Shown here: positions 1 to 6,566 of the stretch, in pieces | How positions within the stretch are numbered: position 1 is the stretch's first letter | Layout of the letters: the number at the start of each line of letters is the position of its first letter | NCBI GenBank assembly: GCA_900553065.1 | Contig: USBZ01000043.1 | Coordinates: 1-16,856, forward strand | Length of the DNA stretch: 16,856 nucleotides | Source of the DNA: an uncultured Desulfovibrio sp. | GTDB taxonomy: Bacteria; Desulfobacterota; Desulfovibrionia; Desulfovibrionales; Desulfovibrionaceae | Reading direction: 5' to 3' | Position numbers and translations under genes: made by a program | The notes under the pieces: model-generated | Told to the model about the DNA's origin: nothing | Database searches by the model: none | What the model saw: the letters and a program-made list of their open reading frames with translations, nothing else

Positions 1-90
1 AAGTTACTAAAAATATTTAAATAAATTTAAATTTTATTAATAGTTTTTTATGATGTTTTATGGGGAATATATTTATAATATTAATAGGGA
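1..90. other. AT-rich intergenic DNA with a repeated 9-mer
   Basis: These bases are almost entirely A and T, in sharp contrast to the GC-rich genes that follow. No coding region is visible. The 9-mer TATTAATAG occurs twice, at 35-43 and 79-87, with starts 44 bases apart, or about four helical turns. The stretch lies directly upstream of a consensus -35 box, so it could be an UP-element-like region or a binding site for an AT-preferring nucleoid protein. That role is inference. Confidence 0.4.
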
Positions 91-94
91 CTTG

Positions 95-123
95 TTGACA
101 GCATCCGGCCTTCCTCCTATGTC
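95..123 (+). promoter_or_regulatory. Candidate sigma-70 promoter of the MFS gene
   Basis: A perfect TTGACA -35 box at 95-100 is followed after 17 bases by TATGTC at 118-123, a weak -10 box matching three of six consensus positions. Transcription would start near 130, about 50 bases before the MFS start codon. The strong -35 and exact spacing support the call; the poor -10 weakens it. Confidence 0.5.
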
Positions 124-167
124 TCATGAAATGTACCGGCAAATGATGTCGGGCATTTTATGAGACA
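120..167. repeat. 14-bp inverted repeat between promoter and start codon
   Basis: TGTCTCATGAAATG at 120-133 is the inverted partner of CATTTTATGAGACA at 154-167, with one G-T position in 14. The 20-base loop holds a further CCG/CGG pair. The left arm overlaps the candidate -10 box and the right arm runs into the AGGGGAG ribosome binding site at 167-173. It could be an operator for a dimeric regulator or, if transcribed whole, a hairpin that hides the ribosome binding site. There is no T-run, so it is not a terminator. Confidence 0.6.
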
Positions 168-179
168 GGGGAGAAAAGA

Positions 180-1376
180 ATGTCGCAAGCTTGTAAATGT
201 CCCGCGTGGAGAATGTCTCTGAAGGCCATTTTCCATCGTAGTTTCAATGTCGTGGCCGCCATCAATCTCCTTGTGATGACCGCGTATTATATGACGTTTG
301 TCACCGGTACGCTCCATGTTCGTGAGACCTATGAAGCCAGCCTGAGTGTGGCAGGACTCTCCAGCGGTATCATGGTCATAGGCTGTCTCATCGGACGCTT
401 TGCTTCAGGAAGTCTTCTTTCTCTGTTTGGTTGCCGTGTCATTCTTCTGGCCGGGTTATTGCTTTTTTCGGGGAGTGTTGCCTCATCCCTGATGGAAGGA
501 TCGCTTCCTCTGCTTTTTTTGCAGAGACTCTGTACCGGTATCGCCGTGGGCGTGACGGGAACGGCCACGGGTACGATCATTGCGTATGTGGTTCCCCGGG
601 AATATCACGGGCTCGGCATCAGCCTGTTCAGCATGAGTACGGCACTGGCTCTTGCGGCCGGTCCGTTCCTCGGCATAGCGCTTGTTCACGGTTCGGGATA
701 CGAAGTCGTGGTATGGACGACCTGCGGCTTCGGACTGGCGTGTCTGGCTCTTTTTCCTGCTCTCGGCTCCTTGCCGCCCATGCTGAAGAAGCATCGTCCC
801 ATGACGGATCTGTACAGCTACATTGATCCCAGAGTGGTCCGTTTTTCTCTGGTCGCTCTGGTAGCCTGTTTCGGCTATGGATGCGTGCAGGCCTTTCTTA
901 CCTCTTATGCCGCCGAGCGGGGGTTCTCCGGCGCAGCCAGTCTGTTCTTTCTTGTATATGCCGCAGCAGCGCTGGGAACGAGACCGTTCAGCGGGCATAT
1001 TCTGGACCATTACGGGGAGAATGTGGTTTTCTATCCGGCGCTCATCATCATGGCGGCAGCCATGATACAGCTGGCCGTGGCTGGCAGCAGTACGGAGTTT
1101 CTTTTCGCCGGTCTGCTCATGGGGGTAGGCTTCGGCAATTTTCAGTCGGCGGGGCAGGCGGTGTCTCTGACACTGGTCACGCGTTCGCGTTTTGCCCAGG
1201 CCACGACGACCTTTTTCCTGTTCTTTGATCTCGGCATCGGCATCGGGCCGTATCTGTTCGGCTTCCTTGTGCCGTCCTTTGGCTATGAGGGAATGTTCTT
1301 CTCGCTCGCTCTGGTAGCTGTAGGTGCTGCCGTTCTGTATTGGTTTGAACACGGAAGGCTGCCTCATCGCCGCTGA
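180..1376 (+). CDS. MFS transporter
   Basis: This is a 398-residue hydrophobic protein of the length usual for 12-helix major facilitator superfamily carriers, acting in the inner membrane. Helices run from about residue 22 to the C terminus, with a polar central loop near 200-220. The helix 2-3 loop has a motif-A-like GRFASGSLLSLFGCR, and the matching second-half loop (RPFSGHILDHYGENVV) carries the G-x-x-x-D-x-x-G pattern of the family. The ATG at 180 follows AGGGGAG with six bases between. The gene stands alone, with its own promoter, a 14-bp inverted repeat upstream and a terminator downstream, so it is likely a single-gene unit under its own control. The substrate cannot be told from sequence; efflux of small molecules is common among relatives. 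Confidence 0.9.
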   Translation: MSQACKCPAWRMSLKAIFHRSFNVVAAINLLVMTAYYMTFVTGTLHVRETYEASLSVAGLSSGIMVIGCLIGRFASGSLLSLFGCRVILLAGLLLFSGSVASSLMEGSLPLLFLQRLCTGIAVGVTGTATGTIIAYVVPREYHGLGISLFSMSTALALAAGPFLGIALVHGSGYEVVVWTTCGFGLACLALFPALGSLPPMLKKHRPMTDLYSYIDPRVVRFSLVALVACFGYGCVQAFLTSYAAERGFSGAASLFFLVYAAAALGTRPFSGHILDHYGENVVFYPALIIMAAAMIQLAVAGSSTEFLFAGLLMGVGFGNFQSAGQAVSLTLVTRSRFAQATTTFFLFFDLGIGIGPYLFGFLVPSFGYEGMFFSLALVAVGAAVLYWFEHGRLPHRR

Positions 1377-1398
1377 TAACGCATTTTGCCTCCACTGG

Positions 1399-1435
1399 AA
1401 AAGCACGATCTTCATGATGATGGTCGTGCTTTTTT
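1399..1435 (+). terminator. Rho-independent terminator of the MFS gene
   Basis: AAAAGCACGA at 1399-1408 pairs perfectly with TCGTGCTTTT at 1424-1433 around a 15-base loop, followed by more T. It begins 22 bases after the MFS stop codon. Confidence 0.85.
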
Positions 1436-1440
1436 ATTTT

Positions 1441-1650
1441 GTGCTTTCAGAACAGTACTGAAGTCGATTTCGTGCCAATCCGGCAGGAAACCCGTTGCAG
1501 GCCGGTTCTACAGGGGCAGACCGGAGCTGAAGCGGTCTGCCGTTGCCTCTTGTCTGCGCGTGCTGTGGGATGCCCGCATTGCATTCATACCGTCACTTTT
1601 TCAAGAGTCGGCCGAGAGCGCGGAGCTATGGGAGAGGCCCTTATATATCA
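1441..1650. other. Gene-free stretch with a strong hairpin
   Basis: I see no credible gene here. Short open frames exist, but none has a ribosome binding site or a recognisable product. The main structure is a perfect 9-bp hairpin, GGCAGACCG at 1515-1523 with CGGTCTGCC at 1533-1541 and a 9-base loop. A looser CCGGC/GCCGG pairing lies just upstream of it. No T-run follows the hairpin. It may be part of an untranslated transcript or decayed sequence. Confidence 0.35.
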
Positions 1651-1673
1651 TTTAAATATAACATATAATGTTA
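1641..1673 (+). promoter_or_regulatory. Promoter with palindromic operator before the XRE gene
   Basis: A perfect TATAAT -10 box lies at 1664-1669. It sits inside the palindrome TAACAT-ATA-ATGTTA at 1659-1673. The -35 position, 17 bases upstream at 1641-1646, reads TTATAT, a poor match. The next gene encodes an XRE-type DNA-binding protein. A palindrome over the -10 box is the usual layout for autorepression, which is inferred here. Confidence 0.55.
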
Positions 1674-1740
1674 ATTTTTAGCCTGAAAAAGTCTGCTATT
1701 CTTTCGTCTTCAATAATTTTCATGAATCAGGCGGAATAGC

Positions 1741-2088
1741 ATGACCAGGCAAAGCATAGTCACCCTGGCGGCCGGAAACATTGCGCGCAGGCGCAAGGCC
1801 GCCGGACTTACGCAGGCACAGGTCGCGGAGCGTCTCTCGGTGGAGAAGGAGAGCATATCCCGCATGGAAAGCGGGAAAATCGTGCTCAATCTCGAGAGGC
1901 TTCAGCAGTTCGCCGATCTTTATGCCTGCTCGGTTGCTGATCTTCTCAGGGATGATTCTCCGAATCTGCAGGCTCAGGCTCAGGCCGTTGCCGATATGCT
2001 TCTTCCTCTGACGGAAGAGGAGAGGGAAGCCGTCGTACGCTTTGTCGGCGAGGCCGTGCGTCTGTTTCGATCCAAAGCCCCGATGTGA
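1741..2088 (+). CDS. XRE-family helix-turn-helix regulator
   Basis: This 115-residue protein has an N-terminal helix-turn-helix of the Cro/CI (XRE) type at about residues 11-66. The pattern includes GLTQAQVAERLSVEKESISR followed by MESGK and a hydrophobic helix ending in VADLL. The remaining 50 residues form one or two acidic and hydrophobic helices that may mediate dimerisation. The ATG at 1741 follows a weak AGGCGG sequence. An AT-rich promoter with a palindrome over its -10 box lies about 70 bases upstream and is a reasonable site for autoregulation. The glycosyltransferase gene begins 50 bases after the stop, so the two may share a transcript. The target genes are unknown; its neighbours are the obvious candidates. 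Confidence 0.9.
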   Translation: MTRQSIVTLAAGNIARRRKAAGLTQAQVAERLSVEKESISRMESGKIVLNLERLQQFADLYACSVADLLRDDSPNLQAQAQAVADMLLPLTEEEREAVVRFVGEAVRLFRSKAPM

Positions 2089-2138
2089 TCGGCATCGGGA
2101 AGGAGACGCCGTCTCCGTATGCGCAAGGAGTGTGTCCT

Positions 2139-3140
2139 TTGAGCAAGTTTCGTATTCTCTGTCTCAGAAGTGATCGCATCGGCGATATGCTGGTCAGCAC
2201 GCCGGTCCTTCATCGGCTTCGCACGCTGTATCCCGACGCGGTTCTCGATGTGATCGTCAGTCCGCTGGGCGCCGTGGCACTGGAAGGCAATCCTGATGTG
2301 GATCATGTGTTTGTGTACGACAAGAAGTCCGTACGGACCTGGTTTTCCCTTCTGCCCAGCCTGCTGGAGTCGCATGATCTTGTGGTGAGCTTCAATGCCA
2401 GGTCAAAGACGCTGCGCATGCTTACATCTCTGGCCAGAGGACGGAGAAAGGGCGCTCTGAATACGGGCAGACTTGCGCCGTGGAGCGGATCTCCTGAGGA
2501 CGGCGAGCATTATTCCGGCGTCATGCTGAGGGAGCTTGAGGCGGAATTTGAGCTGCCGCATGACGAGCATCCGGATATCAGCATTCGTTTCGCCCTGCCG
2601 GAAGATGTGGAGGCCGCCGTTCGGGCGACGTATCCGCCTGTGCCCGGTCTGCGTCGCGTAGGCATCTTCATCGGCAACATCAAGAAGACGGGACTGCGCT
2701 GGCCCATTGAAAAGTTTGTGGAGCTGACGCGCGTTCTGCTGGAGAAGAACGACGATGTGGATGTCTGGATCGTGGCGGGCGAAAGTGACGTGCCGCTTCT
2801 GGAGGCCTATCGCGGCATGGAGTATCCTCGGCTGCATCAGTTCATCGGGCAGAAGTCTCTGCAGCATACGGCGGCCTTTCTGAAGACCTGCGACGCCTTT
2901 GTCACCTGCACTTCTTCGCCGCAGCATCTGGCGGGAGCCATGAAGGTTCCCACGGTTTCCATCACCTATCCGTGGTCGGAAACGCTCTGGACGCCTCGCG
3001 GGCCGCTGAATTTTTCTGCCGTTTCCAAGGTGAACGACGACGTAAGAGACATTCCGGTGCGGGAAGTCTATGAAACTCTGAACAAAACCATGCAGGGAAC
3101 GCTGGCTCCCTGGACGGAGAGCGAGAGCGCAGACAGGTAA
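2139..3140 (+). CDS. Glycosyltransferase family 9 (heptosyltransferase-like)
   Basis: This is a 333-residue GT9-type protein, the family of the ADP-heptose:LPS heptosyltransferases that build the inner core of lipopolysaccharide on the cytoplasmic face of the inner membrane. The N terminus has the family signature RILCLRSDRIGDMLVSTPVL with the conserved G-D. The C-terminal domain has QKSLQHTAAFLKTCDAF and then TSSPQHLAGAMKVPTVSITYP, matching the donor-binding loop before the conserved His (H263). I chose the TTG at 2139 because AAGGAG (2125-2130) lies eight bases before it and it places the signature about five residues from the start. A GTG at 2085 overlapping the regulator stop would add 18 residues but has no ribosome binding site. 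The donor-loop Asp of WaaC-type enzymes is Thr here (T258), so the exact donor sugar is uncertain. Confidence 0.85.
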   Translation: MSKFRILCLRSDRIGDMLVSTPVLHRLRTLYPDAVLDVIVSPLGAVALEGNPDVDHVFVYDKKSVRTWFSLLPSLLESHDLVVSFNARSKTLRMLTSLARGRRKGALNTGRLAPWSGSPEDGEHYSGVMLRELEAEFELPHDEHPDISIRFALPEDVEAAVRATYPPVPGLRRVGIFIGNIKKTGLRWPIEKFVELTRVLLEKNDDVDVWIVAGESDVPLLEAYRGMEYPRLHQFIGQKSLQHTAAFLKTCDAFVTCTSSPQHLAGAMKVPTVSITYPWSETLWTPRGPLNFSAVSKVNDDVRDIPVREVYETLNKTMQGTLAPWTESESADR

Positions 3141-3179
3141 ACGTTTTCTGCCGGATGACGGCGGATGTTGCATGATGCG

Positions 3180-3216
3180 AAAAGGGCGGAGAAGTGAGCA
3201 CTTCCCCGCCCTTTTT
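3180..3216. terminator. Bidirectional terminator between convergent genes
   Basis: AAAAGGGCGG at 3180-3189 pairs with CCGCCCTTTT at 3206-3215. After one A-C mismatch, GAAGT/ACTTC extends the stem over a 4-base loop. T-runs occur on both strands. It lies between the glycosyltransferase stop and the leuB stop and can serve both. Confidence 0.85.
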
Positions 3217-3237
3217 CATGGTGAGTCAGATAAGGCT

Positions 3238-4311
3238 TCAGATTCTGTCGCAGACGGCCTTGCCCATCTCGGTGGTGGTCACAGGCGTGACGCCGGCTTC
3301 GGCGATGTCGCCGGTGCGGATGCCCGCCTCAAGCACGGCGGTGACGGCGTTGTCGATGGCGGCGGCTTCCTTTTCAAGGCCGAAGCTGTAGCGCAGCATC
3401 ATGGAAACGGACATGATGGTGGCGAGCGGATTGGCGATGTTCTTGCCCGCAATGTCGGGAGCGGAGCCGTGGCTGGGTTCGTAGAGACCGAAGGAACCGT
3501 CGGCGAGGCTTGCGGAAGGCAGCATGCCGAGAGATCCGGTGATCATGCTGGCTTCATCGGAGAGGATGTCGCCGAACATGTTGGAGGTGAGGATCACGTC
3601 GAACTGGCTGGGGCGGTAGACCAGCTGCATGGCGGCGTTGTCCACATACATGTGGGACACCGTCACTTCCGGATAATCGGCGCTCATTTCGTTGACGACG
3701 CGTCTCCACAGGCGGGAGGTTTCCAGCACGTTGGACTTGTCCACGCTCACGAGGTTCTTCTTGCGGGCCATGGCTGCGTTGAAGGCCACCTTGGCGATGC
3801 GGCGGATTTCCATTTCGCTGTAGCGTTCCACGTCGTAGGCTTCCTGGCCGTATTTGCCGTCACGCCAGCCGTGTTCGCCGAAGTAGATGCCGCCGGTGAG
3901 TTCGCGCACGATCATGAGATCCATGCTGTCGCCGATGTTCTCATGCTTGATGGGGCAGGCGCCGCTGAGCGCCTTGTGCATGATGGCCGGACGCAGGTTG
4001 GCATAGAGACCGAGACCTTCGCGGATCTTGAGCAGCGCCTTTTCCGGGCGCTCGGGGCCGGGGAGGTTGTCCCACTTGGGGCCGCCGACGGCGCCGAGCA
4101 GCACGGCGTCGTTTTTCTTGCAGATCTCCACGGTATCTTCGGGGAAGCAGGTGCCTACGGCGTCGTAGGCCGCGCCGCCCATGAGAAGATGGGTGAAGAT
4201 GAATTCATGGCCGAACTTCTGTCCGACCTTTTCAAGAACCTTGAGAGCTTCAGTCACGATTTCCGGGCCGATGCCGTCGCCGGGAATGACCGCGATACGA
4301 TAGGTTGCCAT
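3238..4311 (-). CDS. leuB: 3-isopropylmalate dehydrogenase
   Basis: LeuB oxidises and decarboxylates 3-isopropylmalate to 2-oxoisocaproate with NAD+, the step after LeuCD in leucine synthesis, in the cytoplasm. The 357-residue length is normal. Visible signatures are the N-terminal IAVIPGDGIGPEIV, the substrate-binding LYANLRPA, VRELTGGIYFGE, VDKSNVLETS with the catalytic Lys, the metal-binding DILSDEASM, and the NAD-site GSAPDIAGKNIANP. The ATG at 4311 is preceded on the minus strand by AAAGGATC about six bases away. It lies 122 bases downstream of leuD on the same strand. That gap contains two hairpins but no clear terminator, so co-transcription with leuCD is likely. The gene ends at a shared bidirectional terminator. 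Confidence 0.97.
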   Translation of the reverse strand: MATYRIAVIPGDGIGPEIVTEALKVLEKVGQKFGHEFIFTHLLMGGAAYDAVGTCFPEDTVEICKKNDAVLLGAVGGPKWDNLPGPERPEKALLKIREGLGLYANLRPAIMHKALSGACPIKHENIGDSMDLMIVRELTGGIYFGEHGWRDGKYGQEAYDVERYSEMEIRRIAKVAFNAAMARKKNLVSVDKSNVLETSRLWRRVVNEMSADYPEVTVSHMYVDNAAMQLVYRPSQFDVILTSNMFGDILSDEASMITGSLGMLPSASLADGSFGLYEPSHGSAPDIAGKNIANPLATIMSVSMMLRYSFGLEKEAAAIDNAVTAVLEAGIRTGDIAEAGVTPVTTTEMGKAVCDRI

Positions 4312-4345
4312 GATGAGATCCTTTGTTTCTTGGAAGGAAAGGATG

Positions 4346-4415
4346 CGAAGGGGGCTTGGCCTGCCTTCGGGATCGGGAAAAGTTCTGTCCTGCGTTTCGC
4401 CGGTCGGGGCGAAAC
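4346..4415 (-). other. Paired hairpins in the leuD-leuB gap
   Basis: Two stem-loops lie between leuD and leuB. CGAAGG (4346-4351) pairs with CCTTCG (4364-4369), with an inner GGC/GCC pair. GTTTCGCC (4394-4401) pairs perfectly with GGCGAAAC (4408-4415) around six bases. Neither has a T-run on the minus strand. They could stabilise or mark a processing point in the leuCDB transcript. Confidence 0.4.
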
Positions 4416-4433
4416 AGAAGCCGGGCGGAAACG

Positions 4434-4946
4434 TCAGCGCGCGGCGCGCAGTTTTTCTATTTTTTCCTTCGAGTAGTTTACCAGACCGCCGCAGGCGATG
4501 AGGTTCTGCATGAAGGGAGGGAAGGGCTCGGCCTGAAAGGTGCGGCCCGTGGTTTCGTTGGTGATGACGCCCGTTTCAAAGTCGACGCTCACCGTATCGC
4601 CTTCGTGGATGTTTTCGGCCGCTTCCTCGCATTCCAGAATGGGCAGGCCGATGTTGAGGGCGTTGCGGAAGAAGATGCGGGCGAAGGTGGAGGCGATGAC
4701 GCAGGAAATCCCCAGATATTTGATGGAGAGGGGCGCGTGTTCGCGGGAGGAACCGCAGCCGAAGTTTTTGTGCGCCACCATGATGTCGCCGGGACGGGCC
4801 TTCTTCACGAAGTCGGGATCTTCCGATTCCATGCAGTGGGAGGCCAGCTCCTTCGGATCGGTGACGTTGAGGTACTTGCCGGGGAGAATGACGTCGGTAT
4901 TGACGTCGTCGCCGAAGACAAAGGCTTTACCGTGCGCGTTCTGCAT
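4434..4946 (-). CDS. leuD: 3-isopropylmalate dehydratase, small subunit
   Basis: LeuD is the swivelling small subunit that pairs with LeuC to interconvert 2- and 3-isopropylmalate. At 170 residues it belongs to the short LeuD group found in archaea and many anaerobic bacteria, shorter than the roughly 200-residue E. coli type. The N terminus has VFGDDVNTDVILPGKYL, and the substrate-binding loop FGCGSSREHAP lies at residues 62-72. The region with TFARIFFRNALNIGLPIL matches the family core. Its ATG overlaps the leuC stop codon by one base (TGATG on the minus strand), which points to translational coupling and equal amounts of the two subunits. Confidence 0.96.
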   Translation of the reverse strand: MQNAHGKAFVFGDDVNTDVILPGKYLNVTDPKELASHCMESEDPDFVKKARPGDIMVAHKNFGCGSSREHAPLSIKYLGISCVIASTFARIFFRNALNIGLPILECEEAAENIHEGDTVSVDFETGVITNETTGRTFQAEPFPPFMQNLIACGGLVNYSKEKIEKLRAAR

Positions 4947-6226
4947 CAGTCGTCTCCTTCCTTGTCCATGATTGCTTCAGGGCTGACGATGCGGCCCGCT
5001 ATGGCCGATGCGGCCGCCACGGCCGGACTGCAGAGATAGACTTCCGAGTCCACATGGCCCATGCGCCCCACGAAGTTGCGGTTCGTGGTGGAAAGGCATT
5101 TTTCCCCGGAGGCAAGAATGCCCATATGTCCGCCGAGGCAGGCGCCGCAGGTGGGGGTGCTCACTGCGCATCCGGCTTCCATGAAGGTGCGGATATAGCC
5201 TTTTTCCATGCACTCCATGTAGATGGACGGCGTGGCGGGAATGACGATGACGCGGACTCTGTCGCTGATCTTGCGGCCCTTGAGGATGCTCGCGGCCATG
5301 GCCATGTCTTCCATTCTGCCGTTGGTGCAGGAGCCGATGAAGACCTGATCGAGTTCCACATCGCCCACTTCGTCGATGGTGCGGGTGTTGGACGGCAGAT
5401 GAGGGAAGGCCACGGTGGGACGGATGGAGGAGAGATCGATGTCGATGGTCTTCTCGTATTCGGCGTCTTCGTCGGCTTCATAGGCCGTCCAGCTCTTCGT
5501 GCAGTGATCCCTGAGGTAGGCGCGGCAGACGTCGTCCACGGGGAAGGTGGCGTTCTTGGCTCCGGCTTCAATGGCCATGTTGGTGATGGAGAAGCGGTCA
5601 TCCATGGAGAGGTTGGCCACGCCGCTGCCGGAAAATTCTATGGAGCGGTAGAGGGCGCCGTCCACGCCGATGAGTCCTATGATGTGCAGCATGACGTCCT
5701 TGCCGCAGACCCACTTGCCCGGCTTGCCCGTGAGGTTGAAACGGATGGCGGAAGGAACCTTGAACCAGTTTTCTCCCGTGGCCATGCCCATGGCGAGGTC
5801 GGTGCTGCCCACGCCGGTGGAAAAGGCCCCCAGCGCGCCGTAGGTGCAGGTGTGGGAGTCGCCGCCGATGATGACCTCACCGGGAGCGACGATGCCCTGT
5901 TCAGGCAGAAGTGCGTGCTCGATGCCCATGCGGCCCACGTCGAAGAAATGGGTAAGATCATTTTCGCGGGCGAACTCGCGGCAGATCTTGCACTGCATGG
6001 CAGCCTTGATGTCCTTGTTCGGCGCAAAGTGATCGAGCACCACCACGACCTTGTCCTTGTCGAACACCTTGTCGGCTCCGGCCTTGCGGAATTCGGGAAC
6101 GGCGAGCGCTATGGTGATGTCGTTGCCCATGACCACGTCGAGCCTGGCTTCAATGAGCTGGCCTGCGGTCACGCTTTCGAGTCCTGCGTGCGCGGCCAGT
6201 ATTTTCTGAGTGACGGTCATGCCCAT
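4946..6226 (-). CDS. leuC: 3-isopropylmalate dehydratase, large subunit
   Basis: LeuC carries the [4Fe-4S] cluster of isopropylmalate isomerase and belongs to the aconitase superfamily. At 426 residues it is the short form (HacA/archaeal-type) rather than the roughly 466-residue E. coli type, and it matches the short LeuD beside it. Cluster ligands are seen as C300 in GSCTNGR and C360/C363 in TPTCGACLGG. Other family marks are GGDSHTCTYGALGAFSTGVGS (about 121-141) and the C-terminal SPAVAAASAIAGRI. The ATG at 6226 has AAGGA nine bases upstream (6236-6240, minus strand). An ATG two codons later would be too far from it. The cluster makes the enzyme oxygen-sensitive, which fits an anaerobic host. 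No leuA lies upstream in the window. Confidence 0.97.
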   Translation of the reverse strand: MGMTVTQKILAAHAGLESVTAGQLIEARLDVVMGNDITIALAVPEFRKAGADKVFDKDKVVVVLDHFAPNKDIKAAMQCKICREFARENDLTHFFDVGRMGIEHALLPEQGIVAPGEVIIGGDSHTCTYGALGAFSTGVGSTDLAMGMATGENWFKVPSAIRFNLTGKPGKWVCGKDVMLHIIGLIGVDGALYRSIEFSGSGVANLSMDDRFSITNMAIEAGAKNATFPVDDVCRAYLRDHCTKSWTAYEADEDAEYEKTIDIDLSSIRPTVAFPHLPSNTRTIDEVGDVELDQVFIGSCTNGRMEDMAMAASILKGRKISDRVRVIVIPATPSIYMECMEKGYIRTFMEAGCAVSTPTCGACLGGHMGILASGEKCLSTTNRNFVGRMGHVDSEVYLCSPAVAAASAIAGRIVSPEAIMDKEGDD

Positions 6227-6511
6227 AGGGATATATCCTTGTAAAATGAGAAGATGTGTTTCCCTGCATGAAGCGGGAACGGGCAGTAGTTTTTTGCAGG
6301 ATAAAGGAGCGGTTTCTGCTTGTCCAGAAAAAAGAAAGCAGACATCTTGTTAAGACATAAGTTTTCTCTCGGGGAATCAAGTTATTTCAGATGATTACCA
6401 AGTGTAAAATACCTGTCGGCACGGTTGGGAAGCCCCCGGTGAGAGACGTAAGCTTTGCCGGGAGCGTCTGATTTTCGACTGGAGGAAGGGGCGATGCGGC
6501 GTATGCTGCAT
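6227..6511. other. Gene-free stretch upstream of leuC
   Basis: No convincing gene is present. A 42-codon minus-strand frame from 6345 runs into leuC but lacks a ribosome binding site. On the minus strand, which leads into leuC, TCTGCTT and AAGCAGA can form a 7-bp hairpin around 6312-6340. The leuC ribosome binding site overlaps a small GGATATATCC palindrome. I see no strong minus-strand promoter. The distal part holds a separate structured element, listed separately. Confidence 0.4.
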
Positions 6512-6546
6512 AAAAAAACAGACGGAGCGTCGGCCCCGTCTGTTTT
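6405..6546 (+). ncRNA. Candidate structured small RNA
   Basis: A -10-like TAAAAT lies at 6405-6410, without a good -35 box. Downstream the plus strand can form interleaved pairings: CCCGG (6435-6439) with CCGGG (6458-6462), and AGACG (6444-6448) with CGTCT (6465-6469), the order of a pseudoknot. A 7-bp hairpin ATGCGGC-GTAT-GCTGCAT follows at 6494-6511, and then an 11-bp terminator stem with T on the plus strand. Parts of the first block (GGGAA, then CCGGTGAGA, then CCGGG) resemble the core of cobalamin riboswitches, but the rest of that class is missing and no plus-strand gene follows. Transcription is unproven. Confidence 0.3.
6512..6546 (-). terminator. Terminator of the symporter-cyuA operon
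   Basis: AAAACAGACGG at 6515-6525 pairs perfectly (11 bp) with CCGTCTGTTTT at 6536-6546 around a 10-base loop. On the minus strand the stem ends in a run of seven T, about 20 bases after the cyuA stop. TTTT on the plus strand means it could work both ways. Confidence 0.85.
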
Positions 6547-6566
6547 GAAGATGGCTGTGGTCGGGA

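Noticed and set aside
1386..1681. Small plus-strand frames after the MFS gene
   Set aside because: One begins before the MFS terminator hairpin and the others lack ribosome binding sites; their translations look like random GC-rich sequence rich in Cys and Arg.
2085..2138. The GTG start of the glycosyltransferase overlapping the XRE stop (GTGA)
   Set aside because: There is no ribosome binding site before it, and the extra 18 residues precede the GT9 N-terminal signature, whereas the TTG at 2139 has AAGGAG at good spacing.
6217..6345. A 42-codon minus-strand frame before leuC, considered as a Leu attenuation leader
   Set aside because: It has FFF and one Leu pair but no ribosome binding site, it runs past the leuC start, and no terminator lies between it and leuC.
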